Positions 1 through 12,534 are shown, numbered from the stretch's first letter. The stretch: DNA of 64,000 bases from Pseudeuparius sepicola (GCA_963920635.1 OY987305.1:2829153-2893152); one strand, 5' to 3'. Made by a program: numbers and translations. Notes: generated by a model not told the origin, from the letters alone.

Positions 1-208
1 ATTAAAAAAAAACTGTCAACCAAAAAAAAAGATTTTGTATTAAACTCCTTGTTAACGCCGTTCACCAGATCAGCTGTTAAGCTAGCGGGTCGAGGCTACT
101 GACCCCGTAGTGCGCAGTTGCCAGTTGCACAACATATCGTAAATTTACCTTTTTTTACCTTTTCCCAGATATTTTAAAAAATGTATGCATACTCTAAGTG
201 AGCCCTTA
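1..208. other. Unassigned flank
   Basis: No reading frame or repeat was recognised. The stretch lies outside the inverted ends of the element that begins at 209. Confidence 0.4.
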
Positions 209-1573
209 TAGGCTAGGGAAATTACGGTAAAAAATAACGAAACCTAGACAAAATTCATAACCGCATTTTTATAATGCCATAAATTAAATTAAATTAAATT
301 AAATTAAATATTGGTAATAAATGAACGCCAGAATTGTTTTTATACAAAATAAACATACGCCTGTTGTCGTTTTTTAGAAAAATACATTTTCTTGTTGTAA
401 TAATGACGGCATAAATATTAACTGCGAATTTTAAGCTGCATTTATTAGTAAGTAAGGTATATAAAGTTGAGATTGATAAATTAAACAGATTACGTTTGCG
501 TAAGTATCCGAATGGTGTAAAAATGACATTTTGCGTAATATTTTGTTGAGCAAAAATATTAACTGCGTTTTTATTATTTATAATTACCTTAAAAAACAAG
601 TATTAACAGTTTCTTCTGAAATTAAACATATTGTTTCTCCGGAAATCGCATTTTAAAGAAATTTGAAGCTATCTTTGAGAGCAAAATTATTAACTGGCTG
701 ATTTTTGTTAAACTTTGTAAGTGGATACTAAGCCTTGTTAAATTTTTTGAACTTAAACAAAAATTGGTAACAAAAGTATTTTTTTCTTTAAAAAGAAATA
801 TTAATCAGTTAATATTTTTGCTCCTCCTATACAAATGACAAGTGACAGTTGACGTAGAGAGGTAGTATATGTATATGCACCTTAAATAAATGTTTAATTG
901 TGCCCTATACGATTCAATACAGTTAGGTATATTGTAAAAAGTTAAACAAAAAAAACCGTTAATATTTTTGCTTTTCCTAAAGAAATGACAAGTGACAGTT
1001 GACCTATATGCGCCGTAAATAAATGTTTAATTTAGCTATATATGATTCAATATAGTTATATTGTAAAAAGTAAAACAAACAAAAAACAGTTAATATTTTT
1101 GCCTATTATCACAGAAAATTGTGCTATTATATACCAATGAGAAGTGACAGCTGACGTACATGCGGCTCAGATAAATGTTTAATTTTGTATAAGTTACATT
1201 CTATTTGTAAAAGGGAATGATCATCTGCAATAAAAACGTAGTTAATATTTTTGCTTTCGCCGAAATAGAAAATTATCCGATTTTTATCCCTCTTTGTCGA
1301 TCTAAGTTACTTCCATATTCTCAAAATGTTTAATTTCTTAATATATGTTAGCAAGGGAAGTTTTTTACCTAAAGAGTCTAAAAAATCCAGTTAACATTTT
1401 TGCTCGAAATTTCTAACGAAAAATATGTGTTTTTTGAGGTAACTCAAGGTTCTGTTTTTTCAAAATGTTTAATTTTTGGTTTCTACCGACGTATTTACTT
1501 ATAACTTCGATATGGTAAAACAAAATTGCAGTTAATATTTTTGTCTAGATCAAATTCTATTTTCCCTGGCCTA
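209..1573 (-). mobile_element. TAGGCCAGGG-ended motif-array element, copy 1
   Basis: This non-autonomous element is related to the copies at 41375 and 55238 but lies in the opposite orientation. It begins TAGGCTAGGGAAA and ends TTTCCCTGGCCTA, so the ends are inverted, and the shared TA fits a TA target duplication. The interior alternates two motifs: GCAAAAATATTAACTG (or its complement) and AAATTAAACAT. The forward form lies at about 411, 547 and 680. The complement lies at about 803, 957, 1086, 1239, 1387 and 1529. Short frames over it are chance ORFs in A+T-rich DNA. The superfamily is unknown because no transposase is present. The boundaries are seen directly; mobility is inferred from three dispersed copies. 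Confidence 0.85.
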
Positions 1574-1658
1574 TTGGTTTCCCACAACGGATGCACGTTG
1601 TTTGCAGAGACTACAGTAACAAACAAAACACAGAATTAAGCATAAAATGTGCAAATAT

Positions 1659-2550
1659 GAGGGAAAGTCGCCGAATTTCGGATACTACTTTAAATTTACT
1701 AAGTATTTATTATACAGAAGTGTTTTTTATTTATTTTTTCATATAAGCATATGCAACGTGTTATAATGAAACAAAATTTATTGTCAAAAGAATTTTATTA
1801 CATTTATTTTTTCCAAGAAAACGACGGTATATGAATTCGGTACATTTTGGTGCGACTGAAAAAAGGTTCCTAATTTCGGACACTGTATCCGAAATTAAGA
1901 GACTACTTTCTACAAGTGTAAAAACTATATATTTAAACAAAAGGCGCACACATACGTTTTTTCTAGCTTCTTTATTAGCTTGTTTGATGTAATTTCCAAT
2001 GTTTCGGGACCGAAACAAAATTGGAGACATTAGGATAGGTAGGTATCCCATTTGTTTTCCTCTGACCTCATTATAATAGCCCGTTTCAATGGATCTGTCA
2101 CTTTTTCTGAAAATAAACAATTTACTCGCAACCACCATATTATATTAAGCCAGAATTTTGGGTTTCTGGTATCCGAAATTAGGAACTTCAGACTATCCGA
2201 AATTAGGCACCTTTTCACTTTTTAGGTTAGAGTAATGCAGTACTGTTATTTTTGAAATCTGTTTAATTGTGACTCGAATACCGGCTTAATTAATATATTA
2301 ACTTAATTAGTACGCAAACACAAAATTCTGGAATGATTATTTCAAAGATCGACACAGCTCAAAACGCGACTGAACATAAAACTCCGCCGTGCAATTTAGA
2401 CGTTTGGATCTGCCATCTAATGGAGAGAGATTGTACCACCACAATATTGCATAATGGGCTTAATTTGACTTTTTGCATTGTATAGGGTGAGGTTTCAATT
2501 TAAAACAACAGATGGCTTCTTAGATAAACCACTATCCGAAATTAGGACAC
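1659..2550 (-). mobile_element. GGGAAAGTCGCC-ended element, copy 1 (one end lost)
   Basis: The left end reads GAGGGAAAGTCGCC and matches the outer ends of the complete copy at 28545. The motif CCTAATTTCGGATA (or its complement) occurs at 1671, 1869, 1886, 2170, 2194 and 2533. The complete copy has an extra motif and the terminal repeat beyond the last site; here the sequence diverges just after 2546, so that end is truncated or replaced. Short reading frames are shared by both copies but resemble no protein I know, and stop codons break them, so I do not call a gene. Confidence 0.78.
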
Positions 2551-3565
2551 TCTATAAATGTTTACTTTCAACTTCAATAGGTACGAGTTCATAGCCTCGC
2601 GAATCATGGAACTCTCTACACGCCACGGTCCACACACCTGTACTCAAGATGTTGACAAGAATGAGTCACCACAGTCGCTAGGCGCCACAGTCGATACCGC
2701 ATGCTACCGCCACCACCCGACCATTGCTTTTGTACCGCAGTTAATTCACATCGACGAAACTCAGGGGACGCTAAATTTCCTAATTGTGACTATTTTTTTT
2801 TAAATACCTTGACATAATTGTATTGATATGAATTAGCTGCGGATTGTAGCGAGAATTCCGTGTATACTAAAAAACAAGGAATTGTACCTTCCTTGTTGAG
2901 CTGGTTATTACGTAATTTGCGGGACACAATACCTAAAAAACAGCCCTAAATTTAATTAGGCACATTAAAAGTACCCGCGGTGTTTTACGAGTTCTTAAAC
3001 TTCGCAGGCGCTGGGGGCAGCCATTTAATTGGTATTTATACCGGAGATTTCACGGCGGTACGACGAGTCCCTCCTCGAGTGATATTTAACGCGATATTTA
3101 ATCAGGAATTCATAATAACTTTGTAATTACGCAATCGGACGCCTACAGCTTGTCAGAACCAATACTTTGTGTTTCAGATCGCCCAGCAGCATTATTGGTT
3201 TTTAGAAGTAATTTTGGCGGTTTAATTGGAATTAATTATTTTTACTTTATTTGGAGGCTCTGCCGCTTCTGAACCCGCGGGCGTCAGTTATAAAACTTCG
3301 GCGAGATACATGAAAATTAACTCGAAAGGTTTCGGAATTCACGATTTTTTTTGTTGATGAGTTCGCAAACGCGCAAATATTAGTTTTATAACCGCGAATA
3401 TATTTTTTATTGCCGCTATGAAAACGCATTTGCAGTCAATACACTCTCTGATAAATACTAAAATCTAGTTTAATAACTTTTAGACACTAATCAGTAACAT
3501 GTGCTACAACATTTATTGTTGAGTAATCTCTCTCTTTAATAATTAATATAAACAATTATAACTAA
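2551..3565. other. No gene seen
   Basis: The short frames have no recognisable protein character. No repeat was identified. Confidence 0.4.
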
Positions 3566-4622
3566 TATAGTAAGGGCAGAATGTAAAGGCGAAGTCGGCC
3601 ATAAAATCGAAAGAGATGGGCCATGATTTTCCTACCTGCTCTCCCTTATGTTTTGGAGCCAGGGGTTCGGCTTAAAGAACCGCAAGACCCACTTTTTATT
3701 GCTCTCTCCTTGTCTGATACATTATGTTAATAAAGATAATATATTCAAATTGAGTAGGCCTATAAAACAGGGCAGTAATTAAATATCTGGTTTATTTTGT
3801 AATAACAATGCAGCATGAAGTATTCAGTGCCCAAAGTAGAAAAATTAATATTAAATAAATATGGTGAAATATTTCCAAGAAAAAAAAAAGAAAACACACG
3901 TGAAAATTTATCGGTACTTCAATGGAGGCGTTACAGATTAGTAAAAGGACCATTTCACGAATTAGGCAAGAAGGCATTAAACATATTAAAATGGTACACA
4001 CTAAAAGTAAAGCAGCCCCGAAAACTAAAGATTCATATTCAGATGATAGTATTTTATATTCTGACTAAAATTCATAACAAATTAAATGTATATTATTATT
4101 ATTTATTTATTATGTATATACTGACTTCTGACTATGTAAAGTTTATTTTATGTTGATATTTAATTTGTAACTAAAAATATAAATATATATATTTTTTGCC
4201 TAACCATTACAATAATTATTTAAATACCTAAGACCTACTTTGAATTTCAGGATCATTATCTTTTAATTGCCAGTCTAAATTAGGGAATTAATCTTCAAAA
4301 ATTACAAATGAAATTACAACAGGTAGGTACCTAAGTACAAATTTTTAATCCGTCCGTTCACATCAGGTAGTAAAGCAATAATTTATTCTAGGCCGACCCT
4401 GCCTGCCTTAAACAATCAACTAGTAATACCAGACAAGTACTAGGTTTTCTATCTCTCTTCCTTTCATGAAAGGTGCTTAGCGAACTTTAAGACGTACGTC
4501 GAATACAAATTGGAGGAGGAGACATGAGTGTAATTGTGCAAGTCCAAGTAAAGCAATCGATATAGCGCTCTCTCTTTGATGATTTATTGTCGACTTCGCC
4601 TTTACATTCTGTCCTTACTATA
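3566..4622. mobile_element. DNA element with 32-bp inverted ends
   Basis: The 32 bases at 3566-3597 are the inverted complement of 4591-4622 with one mismatch; the outer bases are TATAGTAAGG and CCTTACTATA. The ends fit a TA-target element of the Tc1/mariner style. A 113-codon frame at 3815-4156 (+) lies inside. Its first 75 residues are lysine-rich, while the rest is low-complexity; I do not recognise it and see no catalytic triad. It may be a relic of a transposase or a chance ORF. The boundaries are certain; the superfamily is a guess. Confidence 0.75.
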
Positions 4623-5405
4623 ACTTGTTTTTACTACAATATCTATCATCTCTGTCTCCTTTGTCTTTTACCTCTTCAGTCGAAAGAGGACCTGGGTTAA
4701 AGGGTATATGGGTAAAAAAATTATTGATAGATAACTACTAATGAGCAACTTAGTAACTACTACATGTTAGGTTAGATCGGGTTAGTAGGTTACGTGGATT
4801 TTCTTTTCAAATAAACTAGCGCGGTACAAAGTTTAATGAACAAACATCGCTACTTTATTCGTTGGTAGATTGGAAAGACTCTATTATAGTGGCTAGAAAG
4901 TAGTAGCTTACGGTCGAGCAAACATCTCATTATAGTAAATAAAGTCGATTACGTCCGTGGCGTTGCGACGCATTCGCATTCGAACCCGAAACTTTTTACG
5001 AGTTATTTAGTTCTGATGGAGAGCCCCCGTGCCCATAGAAAACTACCTCCTTCCCCCATTCACAATTTGTTATTCGGTAGTTAAAAAGTTTGGAGTTCGC
5101 AATTGTGCGAACTTGTTCCCCATTATAATACACAGTTGATTACATCAACGTTGGCGCATTTTTGCTAGCTTTAATCAGAATTTAAGAGCGCCGAATATAA
5201 AAGTTGCATAGCGTTGTGTGGGGCATCCGAAATTACTTTTTGTTTGGGAGGAATTAGGAGGTTTACGTAGGTGGTAATTTTTACGAATATGTTGCAGCGA
5301 AGTTTCTGCAACTTTAGGGGGAGTTTGTTGCTGTATGCCGGTGGCTCAAAATCATAACTAGAGGTCAGTCCTAAATACAGGGCCATTCAAACTCAGAGTT
5401 CCAGG
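4623..5405. other. No gene seen
   Basis: Unassigned A+T-rich DNA. Small frames are not convincing. Confidence 0.4.
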
Positions 5406-5932
5406 CCTGTCAAATATGACATTTAAAAATTAGGAAAAATGGGATTTTACCTTAGAAATCGGAAAAGGTTATTAAGAAAATGTAATATTCATATTGTATT
5501 ATTGTGCGTCTATGTTAATTTTTAGAAGGATATTCGTTCAATTCAATACAAAACTGTATCTTATCATTTTGCTTCACTCAATTTCAAAATATAAATGTGT
5601 TTTGTGTAAAAATATTACAACACTGGCCCAGGGCATGAATTTCGCTTAAAATTAAAGGGGTCTGCGCCAAATTTTAAAAATTCTTATTTTCCCCTGTTTT
5701 GCGTTGAATTTTATTTTTATTTTTATGGTTTAGTAAGAAAGCAACCAGTAAATAAATAAGTTATTTTGCGGGAAAAATATCGTGTACCAATTTGAAGAGA
5801 TATATAATGGAGAAAAAACAAATATCCTGATATCTTCCTGAAAATTGGCATGTATCACATTTTTTTCCCGATATTTCCAAAGGCAAACCCAATTTTTCCC
5901 AATTTTTAGTTTTAAATGTCAAATTTGACAGG
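5406..5932. mobile_element. Foldback element of about 530 bp
   Basis: CCTGTCAAATATGACAT at 5406 is the inverted match of ATGTCAAATTTGACAGG at 5916-5932, and similarity extends inward. There is no coding capacity. It is probably a miniature inverted-repeat element, with exact ends uncertain. Confidence 0.5.
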
Positions 5933-6009
5933 CATGGGCTGTGACGTCCAGACTCTCTTCAGGCGTAATATGCTCCAACATATCCCGAAATCATGTTTTC
6001 AAAAAAAAT

Positions 6010-6530
6010 GGTGTAATAAAATTTTTTCCCATTTGGTGCAAACATTAGAACTGTATATTATTTATTAGAAAATAATGCCTATACAAAAAAGTCGTGTTAT
6101 TCTTTGGTTTAAAATAAAAGTAACACCTGTCACATAAAAAAACAAATATACACTTTTTAATATAACACGTTTTTAAAAAACGGACTAAAAAATGCATGCC
6201 GCAAGCCGCAGTAGAAAAAAATGAATGAAAAAAAAAAGAAATTTTCAGTATAATTGCCTCAAAACATTTTAAAAATATTTCGTGTCTACATCATGATATT
6301 TGCAATGAAAAGTACTTTCAAAATCTGCAAAAAAAAATTAAGTTGAAGATGGTTTTTCAAAAACGAAGTGTTGTAGAACAAATCTAAAAACGCCATCTTA
6401 AAGCCCGTTAAAAAGTGCCTTTTTTCCTATCTGTGATAACAACTTCGGAAAAAAATAAAATCGAAAACGCAAAATTTTACTTTTTTCAAAATAACTCAAA
6501 AACGAAAAATATATTATTTTTTGTTTTTTG
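6010..6530. mobile_element. Solo arm of the 39294-40715 mariner palindrome
   Basis: Bases about 6200-6510 match, in the same order, one arm of the element at 40330-40590 (for example AAAACATTTTAAAAATATTT and the AATAAAATCGAAAACGCAAA stretch). No matching opposite arm or terminal TACACTG is present, so this is a broken copy. A relic ending in CTGTATA just before it (6010-6060) resembles the end near 13200. Confidence 0.6.
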
Positions 6531-7500
6531 TTTATTTGCCTCGGCCAGAGGCCTCAGCAACTAAACTCCACATGAGTCATAAAAAGTTGAACTTCAGTGC
6601 CTTGGTACATAAATAACTATTTCTTGAAATCGGAAAAAAAATGTTTTATTAGGCAAGAAAATAATAATAAGGGATCACCCGTCCACGAACCGACTACGCG
6701 CGGCGTTGCTTGACTTTACCGATCGCTCTACCTAGGACAAGTATAATGACGTACGGCACCTTGTGACAGAAAAACCAAACTGCTGCTTCTTGTGCAGCCT
6801 ACACAACAAATCTATTGATTTTCAAATTTACTAAAATATGTATACTGAAGGATTGCGCTTCTATAGGAAACAATTTCTCAATGTGTACGAAAAGTTAAAT
6901 GAGCCTTTATCGGCCGGGTTTTGAATATTTGGTCACTTTTGACGGGCGATTTCTCCGCGTCTGACGTTTGATGTTTACATCTCGCCAAGGCCTACTTATT
7001 GAAAAAATTGTACAATAATGGGCTGCATTATCGTACGATTTCTGTGCTTTTAATGACGATTTTGGGACATTTTAATGCCGATTTCAAGAAAACAATATTA
7101 TTATTATTCGTAGGACGGCGGGCATTGGTCCAGCGACTTGTTTGGATTTAGCGCGGGCCCCTTTAAAAAAAAAATCGGTCACGTCCTGCAGAAAAACCGC
7201 AGGAGTTAAAAACTGAAAACGGCCCCGCGGCAGGGCAATTTTCCGTGAAATAAATAGTACCCTTAAACTGCAGGACCCTGTTCCATTCTTCCCAACACGG
7301 GTATAAATTGGTGGAATGGCGCTATCGATCGGCTCGGAAAAAACTAGCGCGACTCGGGCTACGTATACGGTTTTATTTTTAATAAGTCCTTCCCGCTTTT
7401 TTAATCAAGCGCTCCTGAATCGTCGGATACGTCCAGCTGTTCTCTTATAAACAAGTCTCGATCCCTTCCTGTTAAGAATTCTTTCATTTACTGAACTTCT
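6531..7500. other. No gene seen
   Basis: No ORF or repeat that I can support. Confidence 0.35.
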
Positions 7501-7504
7501 TGAC

Positions 7505-7930
7505 ACGGAATTCTGTGTACAAGGAACAAGTTTGTGTCTAGTGCGCGTGTGTCCTGGCGGAGGGGAACCGCCCAGGTGTTAATACGGCCTCTGGGTGGTA
7601 GCCTTACAGCGCGTGAGCGCTGTAAGGGGTATTCTCCCCCCGGAATGGACAATGGACAGTGGAGCCTGAGACACAGACGGGTGAACTGCTTACGGGAGAT
7701 CCGCGAGTTCAGACGGTCCGGGTGGCTGGAAGCCGTTCCCGTTGACCACGTTCGGGTTTGTGTATTTTGTATTCACCATTCACCTTGTGCGAAATAAATC
7801 AGTGTTGTAACGTACTCGAGGATTTTCGTTGTCGACCCACGCCCGATACAGTTCCTATTCGGCCTTTCACGCTGCCGATCAACTGGGACCTCGTCAATAT
7901 TTACAGTATACTGTGAGTTTCCATTTTTAT
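7505..7930 (+). other. GC-rich island with two strong hairpins
   Basis: Much richer in G+C than its neighbours. A perfect 11-bp stem (CCTTACAGCGC / GCGCTGTAAGG, loop GTGA) occupies 7602-7627. A second near-perfect stem pairs CCTGGCGG at 7553 with CCGCCCAGG at 7568. An AATAAA lies near 7793. A solo LTR or an old non-coding transcript would both fit, but I cannot prove LTR ends. The two overlapping frames of 87 codons have no recognisable domain. Confidence 0.35.
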
Positions 7931-8279
7931 TTCGTAAAAAATATCCTAAATACCAAATATTGGGTCTGTTTATATTATATTTATATATATCACAAAAGCC
8001 AGGAAGAAAATGTCACCATAACAACATTTGCTTTGCCTCGGGATGAAAATTTGCGCCAAAAATGGATTCGTCAAAATCCAACTGAGATTTAATTTCTAAA
8101 AAACCCTTAAGTATGTGTGGCTAACGCATTTTCAAAAAAGTGAAACAATTAAAGTGGACAAATGCGTCGTGGGAGGAAAATACCTATAGAGAATATCACC
8201 TCACCTAAAGGAAGGTGCTGTCCCAATAATTTTTCAGAATGTGCCAAAATATTTGAGTGCAGTGCCGTTTAACTCTCAG
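7931..8279. other. No gene seen
   Basis: Unassigned A+T-rich DNA. Confidence 0.35.
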
Positions 8280-8440
8280 CCCAAACATTTTAGAGATTCC
8301 ATACGATTTATTAATAATTCTATGAGATTTTTTGTGAATTTCATAAGTTTCCCATGATTTATTTTAGAGATTTCTGGTGAATTCTCTAAATTTCCTAAGG
8401 CTTCCTGAGAATTCCACGAGATTTACAAATATTGGAAATT
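8280..8440 (-). repeat. Small block of the GAATT..AAGAAATCTTAT minisatellite
   Basis: Imperfect short units (such as GAATTCCACGAGATTTA and GAATTCTCTAAATTTCC) resemble the array at 32570-33190 read on the other strand. Too diverged for an exact unit count. Confidence 0.5.
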
Positions 8441-9060
8441 TTATAGCATGTATAACATACAGGCACTTCAAACGCTTTATTATAAATAGGTACCTATATA
8501 TATTCCTCCATTATTAACAGCATTTCATTTCAAAATAATTAATAATGGGATTAAATGAAGACACATCCCACACACAGGCCGTTACAAACGATAAAAAATA
8601 TAAATCGCCACTAGGAAATGACATCCGACGCGACTTGGCGAGAAGAAACGAAAACGAAGTCAATTTATTGGTTGCGTATGGCATTTTGCAAATATTTATT
8701 TTGGCAGTGTTGGGACTTAACAAATAACTGCCCCCCGTCGCACAGATAAGCGCAATTATCTGGCGTCCCTTTGCGAATTATATTCGCATTGTTAAAAACG
8801 GACCAACGGATCCCTCGTGGAATCCAGAAAAATCCAACGCTGAATCGACGAAATTTTACACGGCCTGAGCTGTATCTATAGTCTGAGTTACCACGCGCAA
8901 TTGTAGGTAGGTAGGTACTTTCAAACTAGATTTTTTTGAAATCGGCATTAACTATTATATTATTCTATTATATTATTATTTTTCAGTTGGCCTTGGCGAG
9001 ATGTAAACCAAACGTCAGACGCGTTCATCGCCAATTAACGTTTCAGTCTCATTGCGGTAT
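8441..9060. other. No gene recognised
   Basis: Two overlapping 60-70-codon frames on opposite strands (8514-8727) show no domain and are probably chance. Confidence 0.35.
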
Positions 9061-9097
9061 TTTTATCTTCTTTGACAGTTTTTATCTTATTTGACAG
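9043..9097 (+). promoter_or_regulatory. Possible promoter: Inr-like site and duplicated GATA-type box
   Basis: TCAGTC at 9043-9048 fits the arthropod initiator. Two near-identical 18-base repeats (9061-9078 and 9080-9097) each carry TTATCT, the complement of AGATAA, a GATA-factor site. They lie just upstream of the candidate exon at 9124. This is inference only. Confidence 0.25.
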
Positions 9098-9123
9098 TTT
9101 ACTTAATACTCTTGAAACGGACA

Positions 9124-9198
9124 ATGGTAAAAACAATTGCTTCAATTCTCTTCATGGCTTACTCATCAATGTCCATTAATGCGAAATTAAACTTAAAG
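9124..9198 (+). CDS. Candidate first coding exon of a secreted protein
   Basis: The exon would begin MVKTIASILFMAYSSMSINA, which has the basic start, hydrophobic core and small residues near the end of an insect signal peptide, and stops at AAG|GTAACA, an acceptable splice donor at 9199. Without splicing the frame ends about 15 codons later. Upstream lie an initiator-like site and two GATA-type boxes. No second exon was found in the window, and the surrounding DNA is repeat-rich, so the rest of the gene would lie beyond a long intron. It may also be a chance hydrophobic ORF. It is the only host-gene candidate I can point to. Confidence 0.3.
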
Positions 9199-9479
9199 GT
9201 AACAATAATAATTATTTGTTTCATAAAAGTGAAGAATTTTGCTTAGATACGTAAAATAGTTTGATGATAATTTAATTTATTATTATTATTTTGGCATTAA
9301 TTTAGAACTGGAAAACGTAATGTAACTAAATTTATACCCTAAATGCTAGACGGTACATCAACTTTGCAGCAAACATAACAGAATTTTAAAGCGTTAAAAT
9401 CATTTTCTTTTGAAAAGTACCTATTCTTATCGGTAATTAGTAATAAAAAGTTAATAGAATGATGAAGCTAGTGACAGAA

Positions 9480-9835
9480 AAAAGTTTTTAGGAAGTTTTT
9501 AAAATTTTCAGAAATTTCATAAATTAAAATTAAAAATTGGCAAAAACTAAATCCTTTATTAGAGCGTTCAAATTTGGTACACTTACGTAAAATTCAAAAA
9601 GAAACAACTTTTTAAAGTAAAACTTTTTGATATTTTAACAAATAAACCCATTTTTGGCGATATAATTTTTAAATGTCATTTTTGACAGATAAGGAAAGTC
9701 ACATGACTACGTTTGAGTGGATCATTTTTCATCTTTTTTCAAGCAAAGGGTGAACCCAAAATTAAATTTCAAAATAAAACATTAATTAAAAATTTCCCCC
9801 TATATGGCTAACATTTTGGAGGATACTGTATAATA
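9480..9835. mobile_element. Arm of the ATACAGTGTCCTCCAA foldback family
   Basis: The sequence runs into GGAGGATACTGTATAA, the inverted form of the terminus at 24184. The internal stretch around AAATGTCATTTTTGACAG is shared with 24310-24340 on the other strand. Only one arm is visible. Confidence 0.5.
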
Positions 9836-9840
9836 TCTCC

Positions 9841-10515
9841 ATATCAACATTATTTGAAGGTTTTATGATTGACCAGGGAAGTCCCTGGGATTAACCAACC
9901 AACTACGAGTTAATCCCCAACGGTTGAAAGTTTAATCCGTTTTTTTTTGCCGTCCGGTCTAACTTTCAGATTTGGCACCGTCGCAAAATGGGAAATCCCT
10001 ACTCCGACACACTTCTAATAACTTGTGTCAGGTGCCTGCGCTCGGTTTAAAAACATAAACATGCGAATATATTAAGTTTGCGTTTAAAGTTTAAACAGGG
10101 CGTAGCATCCCGGTTGGAATACATGTTTAACGTAGCTGGTTTTGCGAATCTTTGCAAACTCCCTGCAGTCGCTCCTTCACATATAAATATTTAGACGGAA
10201 TTAACCACCTGGGAATGTCCTTTTATATGTCAATTCCTACTGTCAGCAAGGGGCAGGCAAACAGCTAGGGATTTTTATTCCGCTGGCAGTTTTTTTCTTA
10301 AAATATAGTTGTTTAAAGACTGAGAATTTGATTTGTTCCAGGATTACACAGTTTTCCGTCGGAATATACAGTTCTCCGACCAAAAATCCATAGATAAGTC
10401 ATATCCTATCTCCCCACAGTATAATTATTTGTTATGAAGAATAACAAAAACCTAACCTCAATTTCTTATTGATAAACAGCAATTTTCTGTTTAAGTCTCC
10501 AAGGCCACGGGCGTG
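9841..10515. other. No gene seen
   Basis: Unassigned. Confidence 0.35.
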
Positions 10516-10740
10516 TACAGGGTAAGCAAAAGTCCCATGCCTAAAGGTCCAATTATGACCGAAAATTTGCTTTTTTGATGTTTGGGAAAATGGCCGCTGT
10601 GACGTCATCCATCGATATTACTTTCCAAGGAACATATCATTTTTTCCCTGTATCTTTTATTGTTCAAAATCTACAGGGTCAAATATGTATAATAAAAATG
10701 CATGTATTTTTATACTTTTTCGCAAGATATACCTAACTAA
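10516..10740. mobile_element. Solo arm of the 18577-19475 palindrome family
   Basis: Starts TACAGGGTAAGCAAA and continues through the GCTTTTTTGATGTTTGGG and ATGGCCGCTGTGACGTCATC stretches found in both arms of the nested element at 18577. The other arm is missing. Confidence 0.6.
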
Positions 10741-12534
10741 GCATAAGGTAAGTAAAAATATACACATAAGTGTGTCCCTAGGAGCAAACAAAATTATTTA
10801 CATAGTTTACATGTTTTGCAAAAATTTAAGTTTTGGATTTGATTTATTTTGTCTTTGGGTTTTTAATTACGTATTCGCAAATTTAAGTGTGTAGTAAATA
10901 CGAACTCGCGGATAATGAAACAAAATAGTCGTGGAGAAAATTTGCACACGGATATATGTATTTTACTGATCCTAATTCCTTTGGAACCTAAGCCATCCTA
11001 ATGCGATAAGGCATTAAATTTTGATAAAAAAATATTTGATTATATATTCACTAAATTCTACTGTCAAATTGCCAAATGGTCCCGAACTGCCTTCATAGGC
11101 TGTTAGTTTACAAAATATTGTGAACTTGTCTTTGTCTGCCAGATTACGCAAACGAATATGCCTCTAACCATAAGCTTCTGGTAATAATTTTAATGGAACA
11201 GCAGTTGTTAACCGGGCGAAGTGGATGATTGGTCATCAAAATTTCTCTTACAAATTTTTATACGTTTATGTGCCTCTTCAGGTGCAATATTCGCAAATTT
11301 ATGGTACTTTGACGAACCTTAAGGCCTTCTTCCATTGCTGACATCTGCAATTGTCAATATTTTGATTTACAACAAAGAAAGAAACACACCTGTGACATGT
11401 TGGCTTTATATTATTCAACATATACAATATATATGTCATATAATATTATGGATAATACGAGTATTATGTAGTAATATAATAATATTTCGATGACTATAGA
11501 AACAATCCTTCTATAGTCACTGGTCAAACTAAATATTACCTTTCAAGGTCTTTAGGAATTCGAAAAAAGGACACACAGATTTTGAATTGCTTTTACAGCC
11601 ATCCGCACTGCAATAAGAACCATGATAAACCATCACTACTCAAAATTGGCAACGGTATTGGATATAATTTACGCGCACCCGGTACAATACGAAGCACACC
11701 GTTCCGAGAGACACTGTGTAACAAAGTGACGCTCGGAATCGCCCGCTCAGCGGGATATCGATCGAGGGCTAATAAGGCGAAGGGAGCGGGATCGGGCAGG
11801 AGGGAAATATTTGTTTACACAGGCCAAGTGAGCGGACTTATAGTATTCTCTAGACTCTAGACTTTGGTAGCGGTAACTGCAGTTGAATATGCGCACATGC
11901 AAAGAAACTGCAGGTACGCATAGATTGTAACCGAGACAATATGGTGTATCGTATGGTTTCCAGGATATTTTTCGGTAATAATAAAAGATCTCGACCGGTC
12001 ATTGCCAATAACCAACTGGCCGAAACTAACTAGGAAAGTTCTGCGCCATCTGGGTTCGAAACGCGTAACGTCAAAAACACTAAAACCGGGGGCGAAATCA
12101 CGATTTACAACTTCCCCGATGGATTTACAATGGGCGTAAGATCCGCTTAATCTCGGAACTTACATAAATTATCGAATATTATCGAACCGAGAGCTGCCCA
12201 GACAATAGTAAATATCCAAATATCTGGGGGAATAAATTTCCGGAGACGAACGATTAATTACGTTTGTCCAGACGATCTATTTCGCACAATCCATCCGAGG
12301 TGTCTGCTCTTTAGCTCGAATGCGCAGGCCTGATCGCTATTTATCACTCCAACACCACAAAAGAAATCATCTTCGGAGGTAAGACCCCGAATTAGAATCT
12401 CGGGCAAAATCGATCACAATCGGAAATATAAGTTTCTACAATAAAAAGACGCTGCAAATGGAATCACTGGGGTATATGGAGGGTAGGTATCTAGGTAAAT
12501 TTTTCGTTTTTATTTTTTTAACCCCGAAATTTAA
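10741..12534. other. No gene recognised; one perfect hairpin
   Basis: Mostly unassigned. A perfect 11-bp hairpin (TGACTATAGAA, 7-base loop, TTCTATAGTCA) lies at 11491-11519. The part from 11600 to 12480 is richer in G+C and may be single-copy. The 92-codon frame at 11582-11860 has no domain I know. Confidence 0.35.

Noticed and set aside
1761..2218. Frames shared by the 1659 and 28545 elements
   Set aside because: They are conserved only as part of the repeat, differ by stops and shifts, and resemble no protein I know.
7532..7920. AGTTT on both sides of the GC island as a retroelement target duplication
   Set aside because: The enclosed sequence does not begin TG and end CA, and a 5-bp match is easily chance.
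8514..8727. Complementary 60-70-codon frames
   Set aside because: Mirror frames on both strands without domain or splice context.
12040..12075. GGTTCGAAACGCG as part of a tRNA T-arm or hammerhead
   Set aside because: No cloverleaf or CTGANGA core is present nearby; the similar word at 63124 also lacks them.
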